Source of the DNA: Thioclava pacifica DSM 10166 | GTDB taxonomy: Bacteria > Pseudomonadota > Alphaproteobacteria > Rhodobacterales > Rhodobacteraceae | Assembly: GCF_000714535.1 (NCBI RefSeq) | Contig: NZ_AUND01000023.1 | Span: forward strand, 434,001-498,000 | DNA length: 64,000 bases | Direction of reading: 5' to 3' | In this document: positions 1 through 8,098 of the stretch, piece after piece | How positions within the stretch are numbered: the first letter of the stretch is position 1 | Layout: the number at the start of each line of letters is the position of its first letter | Notes under the pieces: generated by a model | Told to the model about the DNA's origin: nothing | Database searches by the model: none | What the model saw: only the letters and a program-made list of their open reading frames with translations | Position numbers and translations under genes: made by a program

Positions 1-915
1 GATCTGGAATTCGCCTGCGAGATGGGCGTGGACTGGCTCGCGCTGAGTTTCGTGCAGCGTCCCGAGGATGTGGAAGAGGCCAAGATGCTGGCCAATGGCC
101 GCGCCGCGGTGCTCTCGAAGATCGAGAAGCCCTCGGCCGTGCGCAGCTTCGACGAGATCCTCGCGGTCTCCGACGGGGTGATGGTGGCGCGTGGCGATCT
201 GGGCGTCGAACTGCCGGTTCAGGCCGTGCCGCCGATCCAGAAACAGCTGATCCGCAAGTCCCGCGCCGCGGCCAAACCGGTGATCGTGGCGACGCAGATG
301 CTCGAGAGCATGATCGAGAGCCCGATGCCGACGCGCGCCGAGGTCTCGGACGTGGCGACCGCGATCTATGAAGGCGCCGATGCGGTGATGCTGAGCGCGG
401 AGTCCGCGGCGGGCAATTACCCGGTCGAAGCGGTCGAGACGATGAACAATGTCGCCGTCTCGGTCGAGAAGGACCCGACCTATCGCGAGATCATCGAGGC
501 CTCGCGCTCGGCCGCACGCCAGACCGTCGCCGACGGGATCGTGGCCGCCGCCCGCGAGATCGCCGAGACCACCGACATCGCGGCGATCTGCGCCTATACG
601 CAATCGGGCAAGACCGTCGCGCTGATCGCGCGCGAGCGTCCGCGCGTGCCGATCATCGCGCTCTCGCCGATCGATACGACGCTGCGCCGGGTCTCGTTGA
701 ACTGGGGCGTGCATGCGGTCCATTGCGGCGAGCTCGAACGCTTCAAGCAGGCCGTGGTCAACGCCGCCCGCGCGGCGCGCGATTTCGGCTTCGCCGATGA
801 GACGCAGCAGATCGTGGTCACCGCCGGTGTGCCCTTCAACGTGCAGGGGACGACGAACATCCTGCGCGTGGCGCCCTGCGACGAGCGATTGATCTATCGC
901 ACCGACCCCGAGTAA
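1..915 (+). CDS. pyk: pyruvate kinase, C-terminal part (5' end outside window)
   Basis: The reading frame is open from base 1, so this is the last 304 residues of pyruvate kinase, which makes pyruvate and ATP from phosphoenolpyruvate and ADP in the last step of glycolysis. The visible part has the KIEKP active-site segment, the VARGDLGVELP metal/phosphate-binding motif and the ATQMLESM...PTRAEVSDVA stretch diagnostic of the family, followed by the C-terminal allosteric domain (from about residue 180 of the fragment). A full-length enzyme is about 480 residues, so roughly a third is missing upstream. A small membrane-protein gene follows after 36 nt and may be co-transcribed. Identity is secure from the motifs; nothing can be said about its promoter. 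Confidence 0.97.
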   Translation, partial: DLEFACEMGVDWLALSFVQRPEDVEEAKMLANGRAAVLSKIEKPSAVRSFDEILAVSDGVMVARGDLGVELPVQAVPPIQKQLIRKSRAAAKPVIVATQMLESMIESPMPTRAEVSDVATAIYEGADAVMLSAESAAGNYPVEAVETMNNVAVSVEKDPTYREIIEASRSAARQTVADGIVAAAREIAETTDIAAICAYTQSGKTVALIARERPRVPIIALSPIDTTLRRVSLNWGVHAVHCGELERFKQAVVNAARAARDFGFADETQQIVVTAGVPFNVQGTTNILRVAPCDERLIYRTDPE

Positions 916-951
916 GCTTTCCTTCGGGAAACCTGCTTCAGGGAGCGCGCG

Positions 952-1194
952 ATGGAGTTCGCCGCCGGTGAAAGCGATCTGATCCTGACGATCGGTCTCG
1001 GGATCGCGATCTTCGCGATCCCCGCAGCCTTCTCGGCCTTCGCCGATGAACGCCCACCGCGCGTGGCCTCGGTGGCGATGGTGCTCGCGCTGGGGCTCGT
1101 GCTGCTCGCGTTGCTGTCGAAACCGGGCGGATACCGGTTCGACACGATCCCCGAAGCGATCGCGGGCACGATCGCGCGGGTGTCGAATTACTAG
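952..1194 (+). CDS. small two-helix membrane protein, unknown function
   Basis: An 80-residue protein with two hydrophobic segments (about residues 9-28 and 41-58) separated by a short charged loop containing DERPP, so probably a bitopic inner-membrane hairpin. The ATG is preceded by AGGGAG at a good distance. It lies 36 nt after pyk and 124 nt before rpmI, on the same strand, so it could be read from the pyk promoter. I do not recognise a named family; its position between pyk and rpmI-rplT is the main context. Composition matches the neighbours, and there is no sign of decay. Confidence 0.7.
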   Translation: MEFAAGESDLILTIGLGIAIFAIPAAFSAFADERPPRVASVAMVLALGLVLLALLSKPGGYRFDTIPEAIAGTIARVSNY

Positions 1195-1228
1195 GCCGAA
1201 ACGGGGTTTTCCCCCTTGCCAAACAGCC

Positions 1229-1250
1229 GCGCGCCGTCTATCAGGCGCGC
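1229..1250 (+). other. hairpin in the rpmI leader
   Basis: GCGCGCC, an 8-nt loop and GGCGCGC form a perfect 7-bp stem about 70 nt before rpmI. No T-run follows, so it is a weak terminator candidate for the upstream gene. It could be part of a structured leader for the rpmI-rplT transcript, since L20 represses its own operon in other bacteria. The role here is inference. Confidence 0.35.
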
Positions 1251-1318
1251 TCTAACCCGCGCGGCCGGCCAATGTGGCATGCCGAGTCGCGCTTTCACAC
1301 CCTGCAAAGGAGCTGTAA

Positions 1319-1519
1319 ATGCCCAAGATGAAGACGAAATCCGCTGCCAAGAAGCGGTTCAAGTTCACTGCGACCGGCAAGGTCAAGGTGGGTCCGGCCG
1401 GCAAACGTCACGGCATGATCAAACGTTCGACGAAATTCATCCGCGAGACCGCTGGCACCATGGTGCTGAGCGAGTCGGACGCGAAGATCGTCAAGAAATA
1501 CATGCCGTATAACCGCTGA
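1319..1519 (+). CDS. rpmI: 50S ribosomal protein L35
   Basis: A 66-residue, strongly basic protein beginning [15 protein letters not shown], the typical L35 start. It is a structural component of the large ribosomal subunit. A strong Shine-Dalgarno sequence (AAAGGAG) lies just upstream. rplT follows after 18 nt, so the two genes form the usual rpmI-rplT unit. infC, often the first gene of this operon, is not upstream here; a small membrane-protein gene and pyk are found instead. Length and composition match the family, and there is nothing odd in the coding sequence. Confidence 0.97.
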   Translation: MPKMKTKSAAKKRFKFTATGKVKVGPAGKRHGMIKRSTKFIRETAGTMVLSESDAKIVKKYMPYNR

Positions 1520-1537
1520 TTTCGGGAGACTTGAACA

Positions 1538-1903
1538 ATGGCACGCGTCAAATCCGGTAAGGTCACCCACGCCTCGCACAAGAAAGTGCTCAAGAAGGCG
1601 AAAGGCTACTACGCCGCCCGCTCGCGCAACTTCCGCACCGCGACCCAGGCTGTCGACAAGGCGAACCAGTACGCCACGCGCGACCGCAAGGCCCGCAAGC
1701 GCAATTTCCGCGCCCTCTGGATCCAGCGTATCAACGCCGCCGTGCGCGCCGTCGATGCGGATCTGAGCTACTCGAAGTTCATCTTCGGCCTGGGCAAGGC
1801 CGGGATCGAAGTGGACCGCAAGGTTCTCGCCGATCTCGCCGTGCACGAGCCCGAAGCTTTCGGCGCGATCGTCGAGCAGGCGAAAGCCGCCGCTGCTGCG
1901 TAA
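1538..1903 (+). CDS. rplT: 50S ribosomal protein L20
   Basis: A 121-residue basic protein starting [19 protein letters not shown] with the conserved [11 protein letters not shown] and [22 protein letters not shown]-type segments of L20, an early-assembly protein of the 50S subunit. L20 is also the autogenous repressor of its operon in well-studied bacteria. The SD (GGGAG) is well placed, and the gene is 18 nt downstream of rpmI. A strong intrinsic terminator follows within 25 nt, so the operon ends here. A short C-terminal Ala-rich tail (KAAAAA) is common in alphaproteobacterial L20. Confidence 0.97.
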   Translation: MARVKSGKVTHASHKKVLKKAKGYYAARSRNFRTATQAVDKANQYATRDRKARKRNFRALWIQRINAAVRAVDADLSYSKFIFGLGKAGIEVDRKVLADLAVHEPEAFGAIVEQAKAAAAA

Positions 1904-1926
1904 TCGCTCAGGCGAAGAGATTTGGG

Positions 1927-1961
1927 AAAGGCCGCTCCGATCGGGGCGGCCTTTTTCGTTT
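1927..1961 (+). terminator. intrinsic terminator of rpmI-rplT
   Basis: A near-perfect GC-rich palindrome (GGCCGCTCCGATCGGGGCGGCC, written as two arms) preceded by AAA and followed by CTTTTTCGTTT. This is a classical rho-independent terminator 25 nt after the rplT stop codon. Confidence 0.9.
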
Positions 1962-2022
1962 GGCAAAGAGGGCGGTGGCGGTGCCTTTCAGTCGGGGGAA
2001 GTCGGCTGTCATTGGCAAGACA

Positions 2023-2080
2023 GGGGGCGCTGCCCCCTCTGGCTGCGCCATTCACCCCGAGATATTTTCATCAAGAAGAA
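2023..2080. repeat. intergenic palindromic repeat, family A (copy 1, half element)
   Basis: Contains GGGGGCGCTGCCCCC (6-bp stem, tiny loop) followed about 20 nt later by CACCCCGAGATATTTT and CATCAAGAAGAA. The same two blocks recur at 5755-5810, 17124-17258, 33815-33955 and 40909-41044. This copy has only one arm of the larger palindrome and sits between the convergent rplT and 2099-2509 genes. Confidence 0.85.
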
Positions 2081-2098
2081 GGCCATCCCGGTTGGCGC

Positions 2099-2509
2099 CT
2101 AGACGCCGACATCAGGCCCCTGACAACTCAGCGGCTCGTGACTCTCGCTCAGTGAAACGAGCGGCTCGCTGGCGGTATCGCCCTTGAACTTTGCCACCAG
2201 GCCCTGCGGCCCGTCATAGAAGGTCCAGCATTGCAGGGGGATCTGCTCGCCGTAATCGAAGCAGATATATTGCCCGCTCTGGTACCAGTCGCCTTCCTTG
2301 CACTCATCTTCGGTGAAGGCCCAGATCACTTTCTGGCCGGGTTTGTACTGTTCGATCCCGTAGGGCTTTCCATAGGCGGAATAGGTAATGGTGCGTCCGA
2401 CCGTGCGCGCGTCGAACTGCTCGGCGGTGAGCGGCGGGCCGAGAGCGTCTTGCGCCAGGGCCGAGACGGGCAGAAAGAGGATGAGGGCGAGGGCGGAAAT
2501 CGAACGCAT
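2099..2509 (-). CDS. secreted protein of unknown function, two Cys pairs
   Basis: A 136-residue protein with a clear Sec signal peptide (about residues 1-19, ending SALAQ), so it is probably periplasmic. The mature part carries Cys residues at DECKEG, YICFDYG, LQCWTF and LSCQG, enough for two disulfides, and aromatic-rich segments (YGKPYGIEQY, DWYQSGQYICFDYG). I do not recognise a named domain; such small Cys-containing exported proteins are common in Rhodobacterales. It starts at an ATG with GGAAG upstream, lies 57 nt downstream of the AlkB-like gene on the same strand, and converges with rplT. A link to the AlkB-like enzyme is not supported beyond adjacency. Confidence 0.7.
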   Translation of the reverse strand: MRSISALALILFLPVSALAQDALGPPLTAEQFDARTVGRTITYSAYGKPYGIEQYKPGQKVIWAFTEDECKEGDWYQSGQYICFDYGEQIPLQCWTFYDGPQGLVAKFKGDTASEPLVSLSESHEPLSCQGPDVGV

Positions 2510-2566
2510 GGGGGAAGGCTTCCTCGGTAACGATAAGGCCAGCCTGCCAGATCGGACCGCGCTTGC

Positions 2567-3775
2567 CTAGAGACGCAAGGTCGCGCTCTTGCCCTGGCCA
2601 AGAGCCATTACGCGCTTGTCCATGACCCGGCGCCAGAGTGGCGGGAAGAGCGCGAGCGCCGCCATTGCGGGTAGCGAGCGCGGCAGTACGGGGCGTTTCT
2701 GCCCGTCGAGATCGCCAAGCCGCAGCGCCGGATATTCGCGCCCCGGATGGGCGTGGTGGTCGGAATGGCGCGGGGCATTGAGCATCCAGAGCGAGGTCAC
2801 CGGATGAGGCGCATCCCAGCTGTGGCGGCTATCGACCGGCTCATAGCTGCCGTCGCCGCGCCGGTCGCGCGCGAGCCCGTAATGCTGGACGTAATCGGCC
2901 AGCAGGATCTGCAACTGCGCATAGGCGCAAAGGGCCAGGTAGGCGAGCGCGCCGCGCAGTCCGAACAGGATGCCGAAGAGCATCACGAACCACAGCCCGC
3001 CCATCACGTAGGACGGGTAGGGGCCGATCCGCGCGAGCAACGCCTGCACCCGGTCGCCCAGAGGCGCGCGCGGGTTGGGCTCGGGCAGGCGCGCGGCGCG
3101 GTCGCGCTCCATCTCGTAGCCGGCGATGAAGCTGCCGGCCCAGGCACGCGGCAGGAAGGCCCAGTAGCTCTCGCCCAGCTGCGCCGAGTTCGGATCGTCC
3201 GGGGTTGCGACAAACCGATGATGCACCAGCCGGTGCGCCGAGCTGTGATGGCCGTAGAGCAGCGAGATATAGATCCATTTCCCCAGCACGAAGAGCCGCC
3301 GGTCGGAGCGGTGGATCAGCTCATGCGCGTTGGAGTTCGACACCTGCCCGAAGAACAGCCCAAAGGCGAGCAGCACCGCAATCCAGCTCGGCCCTTCGAG
3401 CAGCGTGTAGCCAGACAGCGCCGCGACGCCGAGGAAGAGGAGTACGAAATGCACCCCGCCAAGCGCCAGAGAGAGCGCATCCGCGGCCGGAAATTCCGAG
3501 CCCTCGGGGGCGTCGGGGCTGGGGCGAGCGAGAAGTTCGTCGAGCACGAAGAGGCAGAGCGCGATCCAGATCAGCGCGGCCCAGGCGGCGATCCCGCCGA
3601 AGATGCCGGCCAGGATCAGCAGCGGTACCGGCAGGAAAGTCACGATCGCAAAGGTATCGACTTCGGGGATCTCCCGGCGCAACCCGAACAGCGTCGCAAG
3701 CGGCCCCGGCAGGCGGGAGCGCCTTACGTTTTCCTTGTTTTCCTGCATCTGCCTCAAGTCCGGTTCGATCGTCAT
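2567..3775 (-). CDS. AlkB-type integral-membrane di-iron alkane/fatty-acyl hydroxylase
   Basis: A 402-residue membrane protein with about six hydrophobic segments and the full histidine set of the AlkB branch of the desaturase/hydroxylase superfamily: HELIHR (151-156), HHSSAHRLVHH (176-186), a YVQHYGL motif (about 295-301) and APRHSDHH (334-341). These bind a di-iron centre that activates O2 to oxidise terminal methyl groups of alkanes or lipid chains. I chose the ATG at 3775 because an earlier in-frame ATG would run into the divergent gene and lacks family sequence, and because 402 residues is the usual size. No rubredoxin gene is adjacent, so the electron donor is elsewhere. The substrate cannot be told from the sequence; n-alkane is only one option. 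Confidence 0.85.
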   Translation of the reverse strand: MTIEPDLRQMQENKENVRRSRLPGPLATLFGLRREIPEVDTFAIVTFLPVPLLILAGIFGGIAAWAALIWIALCLFVLDELLARPSPDAPEGSEFPAADALSLALGGVHFVLLFLGVAALSGYTLLEGPSWIAVLLAFGLFFGQVSNSNAHELIHRSDRRLFVLGKWIYISLLYGHHSSAHRLVHHRFVATPDDPNSAQLGESYWAFLPRAWAGSFIAGYEMERDRAARLPEPNPRAPLGDRVQALLARIGPYPSYVMGGLWFVMLFGILFGLRGALAYLALCAYAQLQILLADYVQHYGLARDRRGDGSYEPVDSRHSWDAPHPVTSLWMLNAPRHSDHHAHPGREYPALRLGDLDGQKRPVLPRSLPAMAALALFPPLWRRVMDKRVMALGQGKSATLRL

Positions 3776-3871
3776 GACAGTCTCTTGCGTTTTCCCCGCA
3801 TTGTCCTCGCGATTTCGACCTTTTTGTGGCAGGGCTTGCGGGCTGTGGAAAAAACTGACCCTGTTGTGAGA

Positions 3872-4510
3872 ATGATGTCCGCTGTTCTGATCTGTCTCGC
3901 GCTCGCCGCTATTTTCGCGCTGATCTACCTTTTTCGCCATGCAGGTGGGCCGCAAAGCCGCGCCAAGAGCGTGAGCAAGACGGCTGCGGTGGTCGCGCTG
4001 GTGCCGATGGCGGGGCTGGCCGGAGCGCCGTTGCCAATCCTTGTCGGGCTCGCCCTCGGAGCACTGGGCGATTTCGCGCTGTCACGCGACGGCCAGCGCG
4101 CTTTCCTCATCGGGATGGCGGGTTTCGCCGCAGGGCATCTCGCCTATCTCTGGGGCTTTCTGGAACTCGGCGCGATGCCCTCGGGCTGGACGATCGCGCT
4201 GATCGCGCTGGGGCTTTCGGCCGAGTTCTGGCTACTGCCGCGCACGGGTGGGCTGTGCTGGCCGGTGCGCGGTTATATCTGGATCATCGTTGCGATGGTG
4301 GCTGCCGCCCTGGGCTTGCCGGGAAGCCTTTGGCCGGTGATTGCGGGCAGTGTCGCCTTTGTCGCGTCCGATTTCATTCTTGCGCTCGAACTTTTCGTGC
4401 TGCGCGATGCGCGGTTGAAGCGGTTCGCCTCGAGGGCGCTCTGGGTGCTCTACTGGGGCGGGCAGGCGCTGATCGGCTGGGGCGCCGGGGCTTCGTTGAA
4501 TGCGGGATAA
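3872..4510 (+). CDS. YhhN-family membrane protein (lysoplasmalogenase-like)
   Basis: A 212-residue protein made almost entirely of hydrophobic helices (about eight), with the family-type segments KSVSKTAAVV near the N-terminus, LGALGDFALS (a conserved Asp in a membrane context) and FVASDFILALE towards the C-terminus. The YhhN/TMEM86 family includes lysoplasmalogenases that cleave the vinyl-ether bond of lysoplasmalogens; in bacteria the substrate is often unknown. Two adjacent ATGs (3872, 3875) are possible starts, and the SD is weak. It is divergent from the AlkB-type gene with 96 nt between starts, and ftsY follows after 56 nt. Confidence 0.8.
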   Translation: MMSAVLICLALAAIFALIYLFRHAGGPQSRAKSVSKTAAVVALVPMAGLAGAPLPILVGLALGALGDFALSRDGQRAFLIGMAGFAAGHLAYLWGFLELGAMPSGWTIALIALGLSAEFWLLPRTGGLCWPVRGYIWIIVAMVAAALGLPGSLWPVIAGSVAFVASDFILALELFVLRDARLKRFASRALWVLYWGGQALIGWGAGASLNAG

Positions 4511-4566
4511 GCCTTCCATCCTTGCCTGCGATGAACTAGGTGAAAACGGAAGGAAAGGCTTGGTCC

Positions 4567-5745
4567 ATGTCGTTTTTCAAGAAGCTCAAATCGCGCCTGA
4601 CGCGTTCCTCCTCGAAGCTCGAGCAAGGGCTCGAGGACATCGTGGCGGAGAATGCCGCGCCTGAGGATGAGGCTGAGACGCCCGAAGCCGAGCTGCCCGC
4701 AGCCCCCGAGACGGTCAATCTTCCCGATCCGACGCCGCCCGCACCGGGCTATGTGCCCGCGCCGGTGACCGAGCCGGTCGAAGAGGAAAACGCGCAGATC
4801 GCCAAGGCGCCGCTCGATATCGAGCCCGCCCCGGAACTCCCCGATCCCTCGCCGAAAAAGCCGGGCCTCTTCGGGCGTATCTTCGGCGGCGAGACGAAAG
4901 CTTCCGAGCCGCGCCGGGTGCTCGATGACGAGATGCTCGAAAGCCTCGAAGAGCTGTTGATCGCGTCCGATATGGGGGTGGATACGGCACTGCGCGTGTC
5001 CGCCAACCTCGCGGAAGGACGGATGGGCCGCAAGCTGTCGGTGACCGAGATCAAGGGGCTTCTGGCGCAGGAGATCGCGCGGATCATGGAACCCGTTGCC
5101 AAGCCGCTGCCGCTTTATCCCAAAAAGCCGCAGGTGGTGCTGGTCGTCGGCGTGAATGGCTCGGGCAAAACCACCACGATCGGCAAGCTCGCCTCTCAGT
5201 TCCGCGCCGCGGGCAAGAAGGTGGTGATCGCCGCAGGCGACACGTTCCGCGCGGCGGCCGTCGAACAGCTTCAGGTCTGGGGCACCCGCGCGGGCGTTCC
5301 GGTGCTGACCGCGCCCGAGGGCTCGGATCCCGCCTCGCTTGCCTTTGACGCGATGAAAAAGGCCGAGGCCGATGGGGCCGATCTGCTGATGATCGACACG
5401 GCCGGGCGGTTGCAGAACCGCGCCGACCTGATGGAGGAGCTCGCCAAGATCGTGCGCGTGATCCGCAAGGTCGACGAGAGCGCGCCGCATAACACGCTCC
5501 TCGTACTCGACGCGACGACGGGTCAGAACGCGCTTCAGCAGGTCGAGGTCTTCCGCAAGATCTCGGATGTCTCGGGTCTCGTTATGACCAAGCTCGACGG
5601 CACCGCGAAGGGTGGCGTGCTCGTCGCATTGGCTGACAAGTTCGGACTGCCGATCCATGCGATCGGCGTGGGCGAGCAGATCGACGACCTCGCCCCCTTC
5701 GATCCCGAAGAGTTCGCCCAGGCCCTCGTCGGGCTCGAGGACTGA
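4567..5745 (+). CDS. ftsY: signal recognition particle receptor FtsY
   Basis: A 392-residue SRP receptor GTPase that docks SRP-ribosome complexes at the inner membrane for co-translational insertion. The first ~100 residues are an acidic, Pro-rich A domain (typical of FtsY and variable between species), followed by the helical N domain and the G domain with GVNGSGKTTT (P-loop), the DTFRAAA motif, DTAGR and TKLDGTAKGG. I chose the ATG at 4567 (MSFFKKLKSR, a membrane-targeting basic start) because AAGGAAAGG lies 8-14 nt upstream; an ATG at 4540 has no SD. It converges with hisE, and a family A repeat whose GGGGGGC/GCCCCCC hairpin could end transcription follows at once. Confidence 0.96.
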   Translation: MSFFKKLKSRLTRSSSKLEQGLEDIVAENAAPEDEAETPEAELPAAPETVNLPDPTPPAPGYVPAPVTEPVEEENAQIAKAPLDIEPAPELPDPSPKKPGLFGRIFGGETKASEPRRVLDDEMLESLEELLIASDMGVDTALRVSANLAEGRMGRKLSVTEIKGLLAQEIARIMEPVAKPLPLYPKKPQVVLVVGVNGSGKTTTIGKLASQFRAAGKKVVIAAGDTFRAAAVEQLQVWGTRAGVPVLTAPEGSDPASLAFDAMKKAEADGADLLMIDTAGRLQNRADLMEELAKIVRVIRKVDESAPHNTLLVLDATTGQNALQQVEVFRKISDVSGLVMTKLDGTAKGGVLVALADKFGLPIHAIGVGEQIDDLAPFDPEEFAQALVGLED

Positions 5746-5754
5746 ACGAAGGAA

Positions 5755-5810
5755 GGGGGGCGCTGCCCCCCGCGCTGACGCGCTCCCCCCGGGATATTTC
5801 GGGCAATTGG
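5755..5810. repeat. intergenic palindromic repeat, family A (copy 2, half element)
   Basis: GGGGGGC-GCT-GCCCCCC hairpin, then CGCGCTGACGCGC and CCCCCCGGGATATTTCGGGCAATTGG. The CGGGATATTTCGG.CA(A/G)TTG variant matches the inner arms of copy 3 (17124-17258) rather than the GATCAAGAAGAA variant. It lies just after ftsY, between the convergent ftsY and hisE, and may serve as the ftsY terminator. Confidence 0.85.
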
Positions 5811-5887
5811 AAGCTGGGCAGATCCCTGCCGTCAACGGCGTCCCATCTCCCGGAGGTGAATGGTGACGCCAGAGGGGACAGCGCCCC

Positions 5888-6199
5888 TTAGCCGCGCGCC
5901 GCTTTCTCGGCGATGCCGGAGGTGCCTTCGCGACGTTCCAGCTCGGCCAGCACATCGGCCAGCGCCACGTCGCGCGCGGCCAGCATCACCAGCAGGTGAT
6001 AGAGGACATCCGCGGCCTCATAGGTGAGGTTTTCGCGGTCATTCTTCGCAGCAGCGATGATCGCTTCCACCGCTTCCTCGCCAAATTTCTCCGCGCATTT
6101 CTCCGGCCCCTTGGCGAGCAACTTCGCGGTCCAGGAGGTCTCGGGGTCAGCGCCCTTGCGGCTTTCGATGGTCGCGGCGAGTTGGTCCAGAATGCTCAT
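5888..6199 (-). CDS. hisE: phosphoribosyl-ATP pyrophosphatase
   Basis: A 103-residue all-alpha MazG-like enzyme that hydrolyses phosphoribosyl-ATP to phosphoribosyl-AMP and pyrophosphate, the second step of histidine synthesis. The [13 protein letters not shown] segment and [14 protein letters not shown] supply the acidic EExxE/ExxD metal ligands of the family. Its ATG overlaps the hisF stop by 4 nt (ATGA), showing translational coupling in a hisF-hisE unit. Size is standard for a stand-alone HisE (not fused to HisI). The other his genes are not in the window. Confidence 0.95.
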   Translation of the reverse strand: MSILDQLAATIESRKGADPETSWTAKLLAKGPEKCAEKFGEEAVEAIIAAAKNDRENLTYEAADVLYHLLVMLAARDVALADVLAELERREGTSGIAEKAARG

Positions 6200-6957
6200 T
6201 GCAGCCTCATCGGGATGCCCGCGGCGGCCATGTGTTCCTTGGCCTCGCGGATCGTGTATTCACCGAAATGGAAGATCGAAGCCGCGAGCACGGCCGAGGC
6301 CCCGCCCTTCGTCACGCCTTCCACCAGATGGTCGAGATTGCCTACACCTCCGCTCGCGATCACCGGCACGTCCACGGCATCCGAGATCGCCTTCGTCAGT
6401 TCGAGGTTGAACCCCGCGCGTGTGCCGTCGCGATCCATCGAGGTCAGCAGGATTTCCCCGGCGCCTTTCGCGGTCACGGTACGGGCGAATTCCACCGCGT
6501 CGATGCCGGTGGGCTTGCGGCCGCCATGGGTGAAGATCTCCCAGCGGCCCGGTTCGACCGTCTTGGCGTCGATCGCGCAGACGATGCATTGCGAGCCGAA
6601 GCGGTCGGCGGCCTCGGTGATCACGTTCGGATCGGCCACGGCGGCTGAGTTGAACGAGACCTTGTCGGCGCCCGCCAGCAGCAGCGCGCGCACGTCGTCA
6701 TGGGTGCGCACCCCGCCGCCCACGGTCAGCGGCATGAAGCATTGCTCGGCGGTGCGGGTCACCAGATCGAACATCGTGCCGCGGTTCTCATGGGTCGCGT
6801 GGATGTCGAGGAAGCACAGCTCGTCGGCGCCCGCCGCGTCATAGGCTTTCGCGGCCTCGACCGGATCGCCCGCGTCGATCAGGTTGACGAAGTTCACGCC
6901 TTTGACCACGCGGCCATCGGCCACGTCGAGGCAGGGGATGATGCGGGTCTTCAGCAT
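6196..6957 (-). CDS. hisF: imidazole glycerol phosphate synthase cyclase subunit
   Basis: A 253-residue (beta/alpha)8 barrel enzyme. With HisH it makes IGP and AICAR from PRFAR and ammonia, linking histidine and purine synthesis. It begins [21 protein letters not shown], where the Asp after CL is the first catalytic residue. The second catalytic Asp is in [10 protein letters not shown], and the phosphate-binding loops [10 protein letters not shown] and IASGGVGN are intact. The SD (GGAG) is close to the ATG. It is upstream of, and overlaps, hisE by 4 nt, in the common hisF-hisE order. hisH is not adjacent. A normal, complete gene. Confidence 0.97.
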   Translation of the reverse strand: MLKTRIIPCLDVADGRVVKGVNFVNLIDAGDPVEAAKAYDAAGADELCFLDIHATHENRGTMFDLVTRTAEQCFMPLTVGGGVRTHDDVRALLLAGADKVSFNSAAVADPNVITEAADRFGSQCIVCAIDAKTVEPGRWEIFTHGGRKPTGIDAVEFARTVTAKGAGEILLTSMDRDGTRAGFNLELTKAISDAVDVPVIASGGVGNLDHLVEGVTKGGASAVLAASIFHFGEYTIREAKEHMAAAGIPMRLQ

Positions 6958-7012
6958 GGGCGGGCTCCTTTGGCGCCTTCATAGCGTGCGGCCCGCCGAA
7001 GGCAAAGGGGGG

Positions 7013-7960
7013 TCAGAGCGCCTCGACCGGGCACTGGGGCAGCAGTTTGCGCACCATCGCGGCGCTGCACAGATCGGTCGCGGGCGTGGTGACGGCGGCC
7101 GAGGCCCCTGCGGCGCCATGTTGAAGCGCCTCGGGCAGAGATTTGCCGCGCGCGAGCGCCAGCGTGAAGGCGGCGACGAAACTGTCGCCCGCCCCGACCT
7201 TCGAGACGACCTTGACCGGGGCGGCCTTGGCGAACCAACGCCCCTCGCGGGTGGCCAGCACATTGCCATCCGCGCCGCGCGCCACGATCACCGCATGGGC
7301 GAGCCCGCGCGTCACGAGGCTTTGCGCGAAATCCGCGCTGTCGGCGCGCTCGGGCAAGGTGCGCCCGGCCAGTTCCTCGGCCTCCAGATCGTCCATGCGC
7401 AGCACGTCGGCGGGTTTGGCCTCGGCGCTGAGCAGGTTGTGCAGCGCCTTGCCGGAGGTGTCGAGAAAGAGCCGTGCGCGGGTGCGAGAGATCCGCGTTG
7501 CGAGCCTTGCGGGGAAATCATCGGGCACGCCGGGCGGCTGGCTGCCCGAAAGCACCACGATCCCGCCTTCGGGCGCGGCCCGCGCGATCCGGCCGAGAGC
7601 CTTGTTGACATCGGCCGAGCCCCAGTCCGGGCCGGGCATGACGAAGCGGTATTGCTCACCAGTGGCCTGATCGGTGGCGGTCAGGCTCATCCGGGTTTCG
7701 CCCGGCGCGGGGAAGGGGAAAAGGCCGATCCCGGCCTCTGCCAGAAGCCGCATCACCTTGTCGCCAGTGGTCCCGCCGAGCGCCACGAAGGCGGTGGAGT
7801 TGCCCCCGAGCGCGGAGATCGCGCGGCTCACATTGAGCCCGCCCCCGCCCGGATCGGTGAGCGGCCGGGTGCAGCGCAGCTTTCGCTCGGGCGTCACCAT
7901 GTCGGCCTCGATCGCGAGATCAACGGTCGGGTTCAGCGTGATCGTCAGGATCGAGGTCAT
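7013..7960 (-). CDS. PfkB-family hexose-phosphate kinase (Pfk-2 / 1-phosphofructokinase type)
   Basis: A 315-residue ribokinase-fold sugar kinase. The N-terminal TLNPTVD and the KLRCTRPLTDPGGGGLNVSRAI segment resemble E. coli Pfk-2 (minor 6-phosphofructokinase) and LacC/FruK relatives, with the GGN substrate loop. The C-terminal KVGAGDSFVAAFTLA is the anion-hole/catalytic GAGD motif. The likely reaction is phosphorylation of fructose-6-phosphate or a related sugar phosphate with ATP. It is read in the same direction as hisFE, with its stop 55 nt before the hisF start, but no functional link is evident. No fru PTS genes are nearby, which slightly favours Pfk-2 over FruK. The exact substrate is unproven. 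Confidence 0.8.
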   Translation of the reverse strand: MTSILTITLNPTVDLAIEADMVTPERKLRCTRPLTDPGGGGLNVSRAISALGGNSTAFVALGGTTGDKVMRLLAEAGIGLFPFPAPGETRMSLTATDQATGEQYRFVMPGPDWGSADVNKALGRIARAAPEGGIVVLSGSQPPGVPDDFPARLATRISRTRARLFLDTSGKALHNLLSAEAKPADVLRMDDLEAEELAGRTLPERADSADFAQSLVTRGLAHAVIVARGADGNVLATREGRWFAKAAPVKVVSKVGAGDSFVAAFTLALARGKSLPEALQHGAAGASAAVTTPATDLCSAAMVRKLLPQCPVEAL

Positions 7961-8030
7961 TACGCGCTCCGCGGCTGAGGTTGCCCCGGATCATCGCAGT
8001 TGTGCGCCCATGATCAAGGGCGCAGACAGG

Positions 8031-8074
8031 GTTGTGAAAACACAAGCGCGCCGCACGAAGATCGCGCGGCGCGC
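8031..8074 (-). terminator. intrinsic terminator of the MBL hydrolase gene
   Basis: Read on the minus strand, GCGCGCCGC, an 11-nt loop and GCGGCGCGC form a perfect 9-bp stem, followed by TTGTGTTTTC. It lies 25 nt beyond the stop of the 8099-9028 gene, before the Pfk-like gene. Confidence 0.7.
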
Positions 8075-8098
8075 CTGCTCGGAGCTTATGCGTCCCGC

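Noticed and set aside
2747-4510. 587-codon open frame on the plus strand opposite the AlkB-like gene
   Set aside because: Its first two thirds are antisense to a gene with all AlkB His motifs; only the last 212 codons (from 3872) are a real gene. High GC makes long antisense frames common here.
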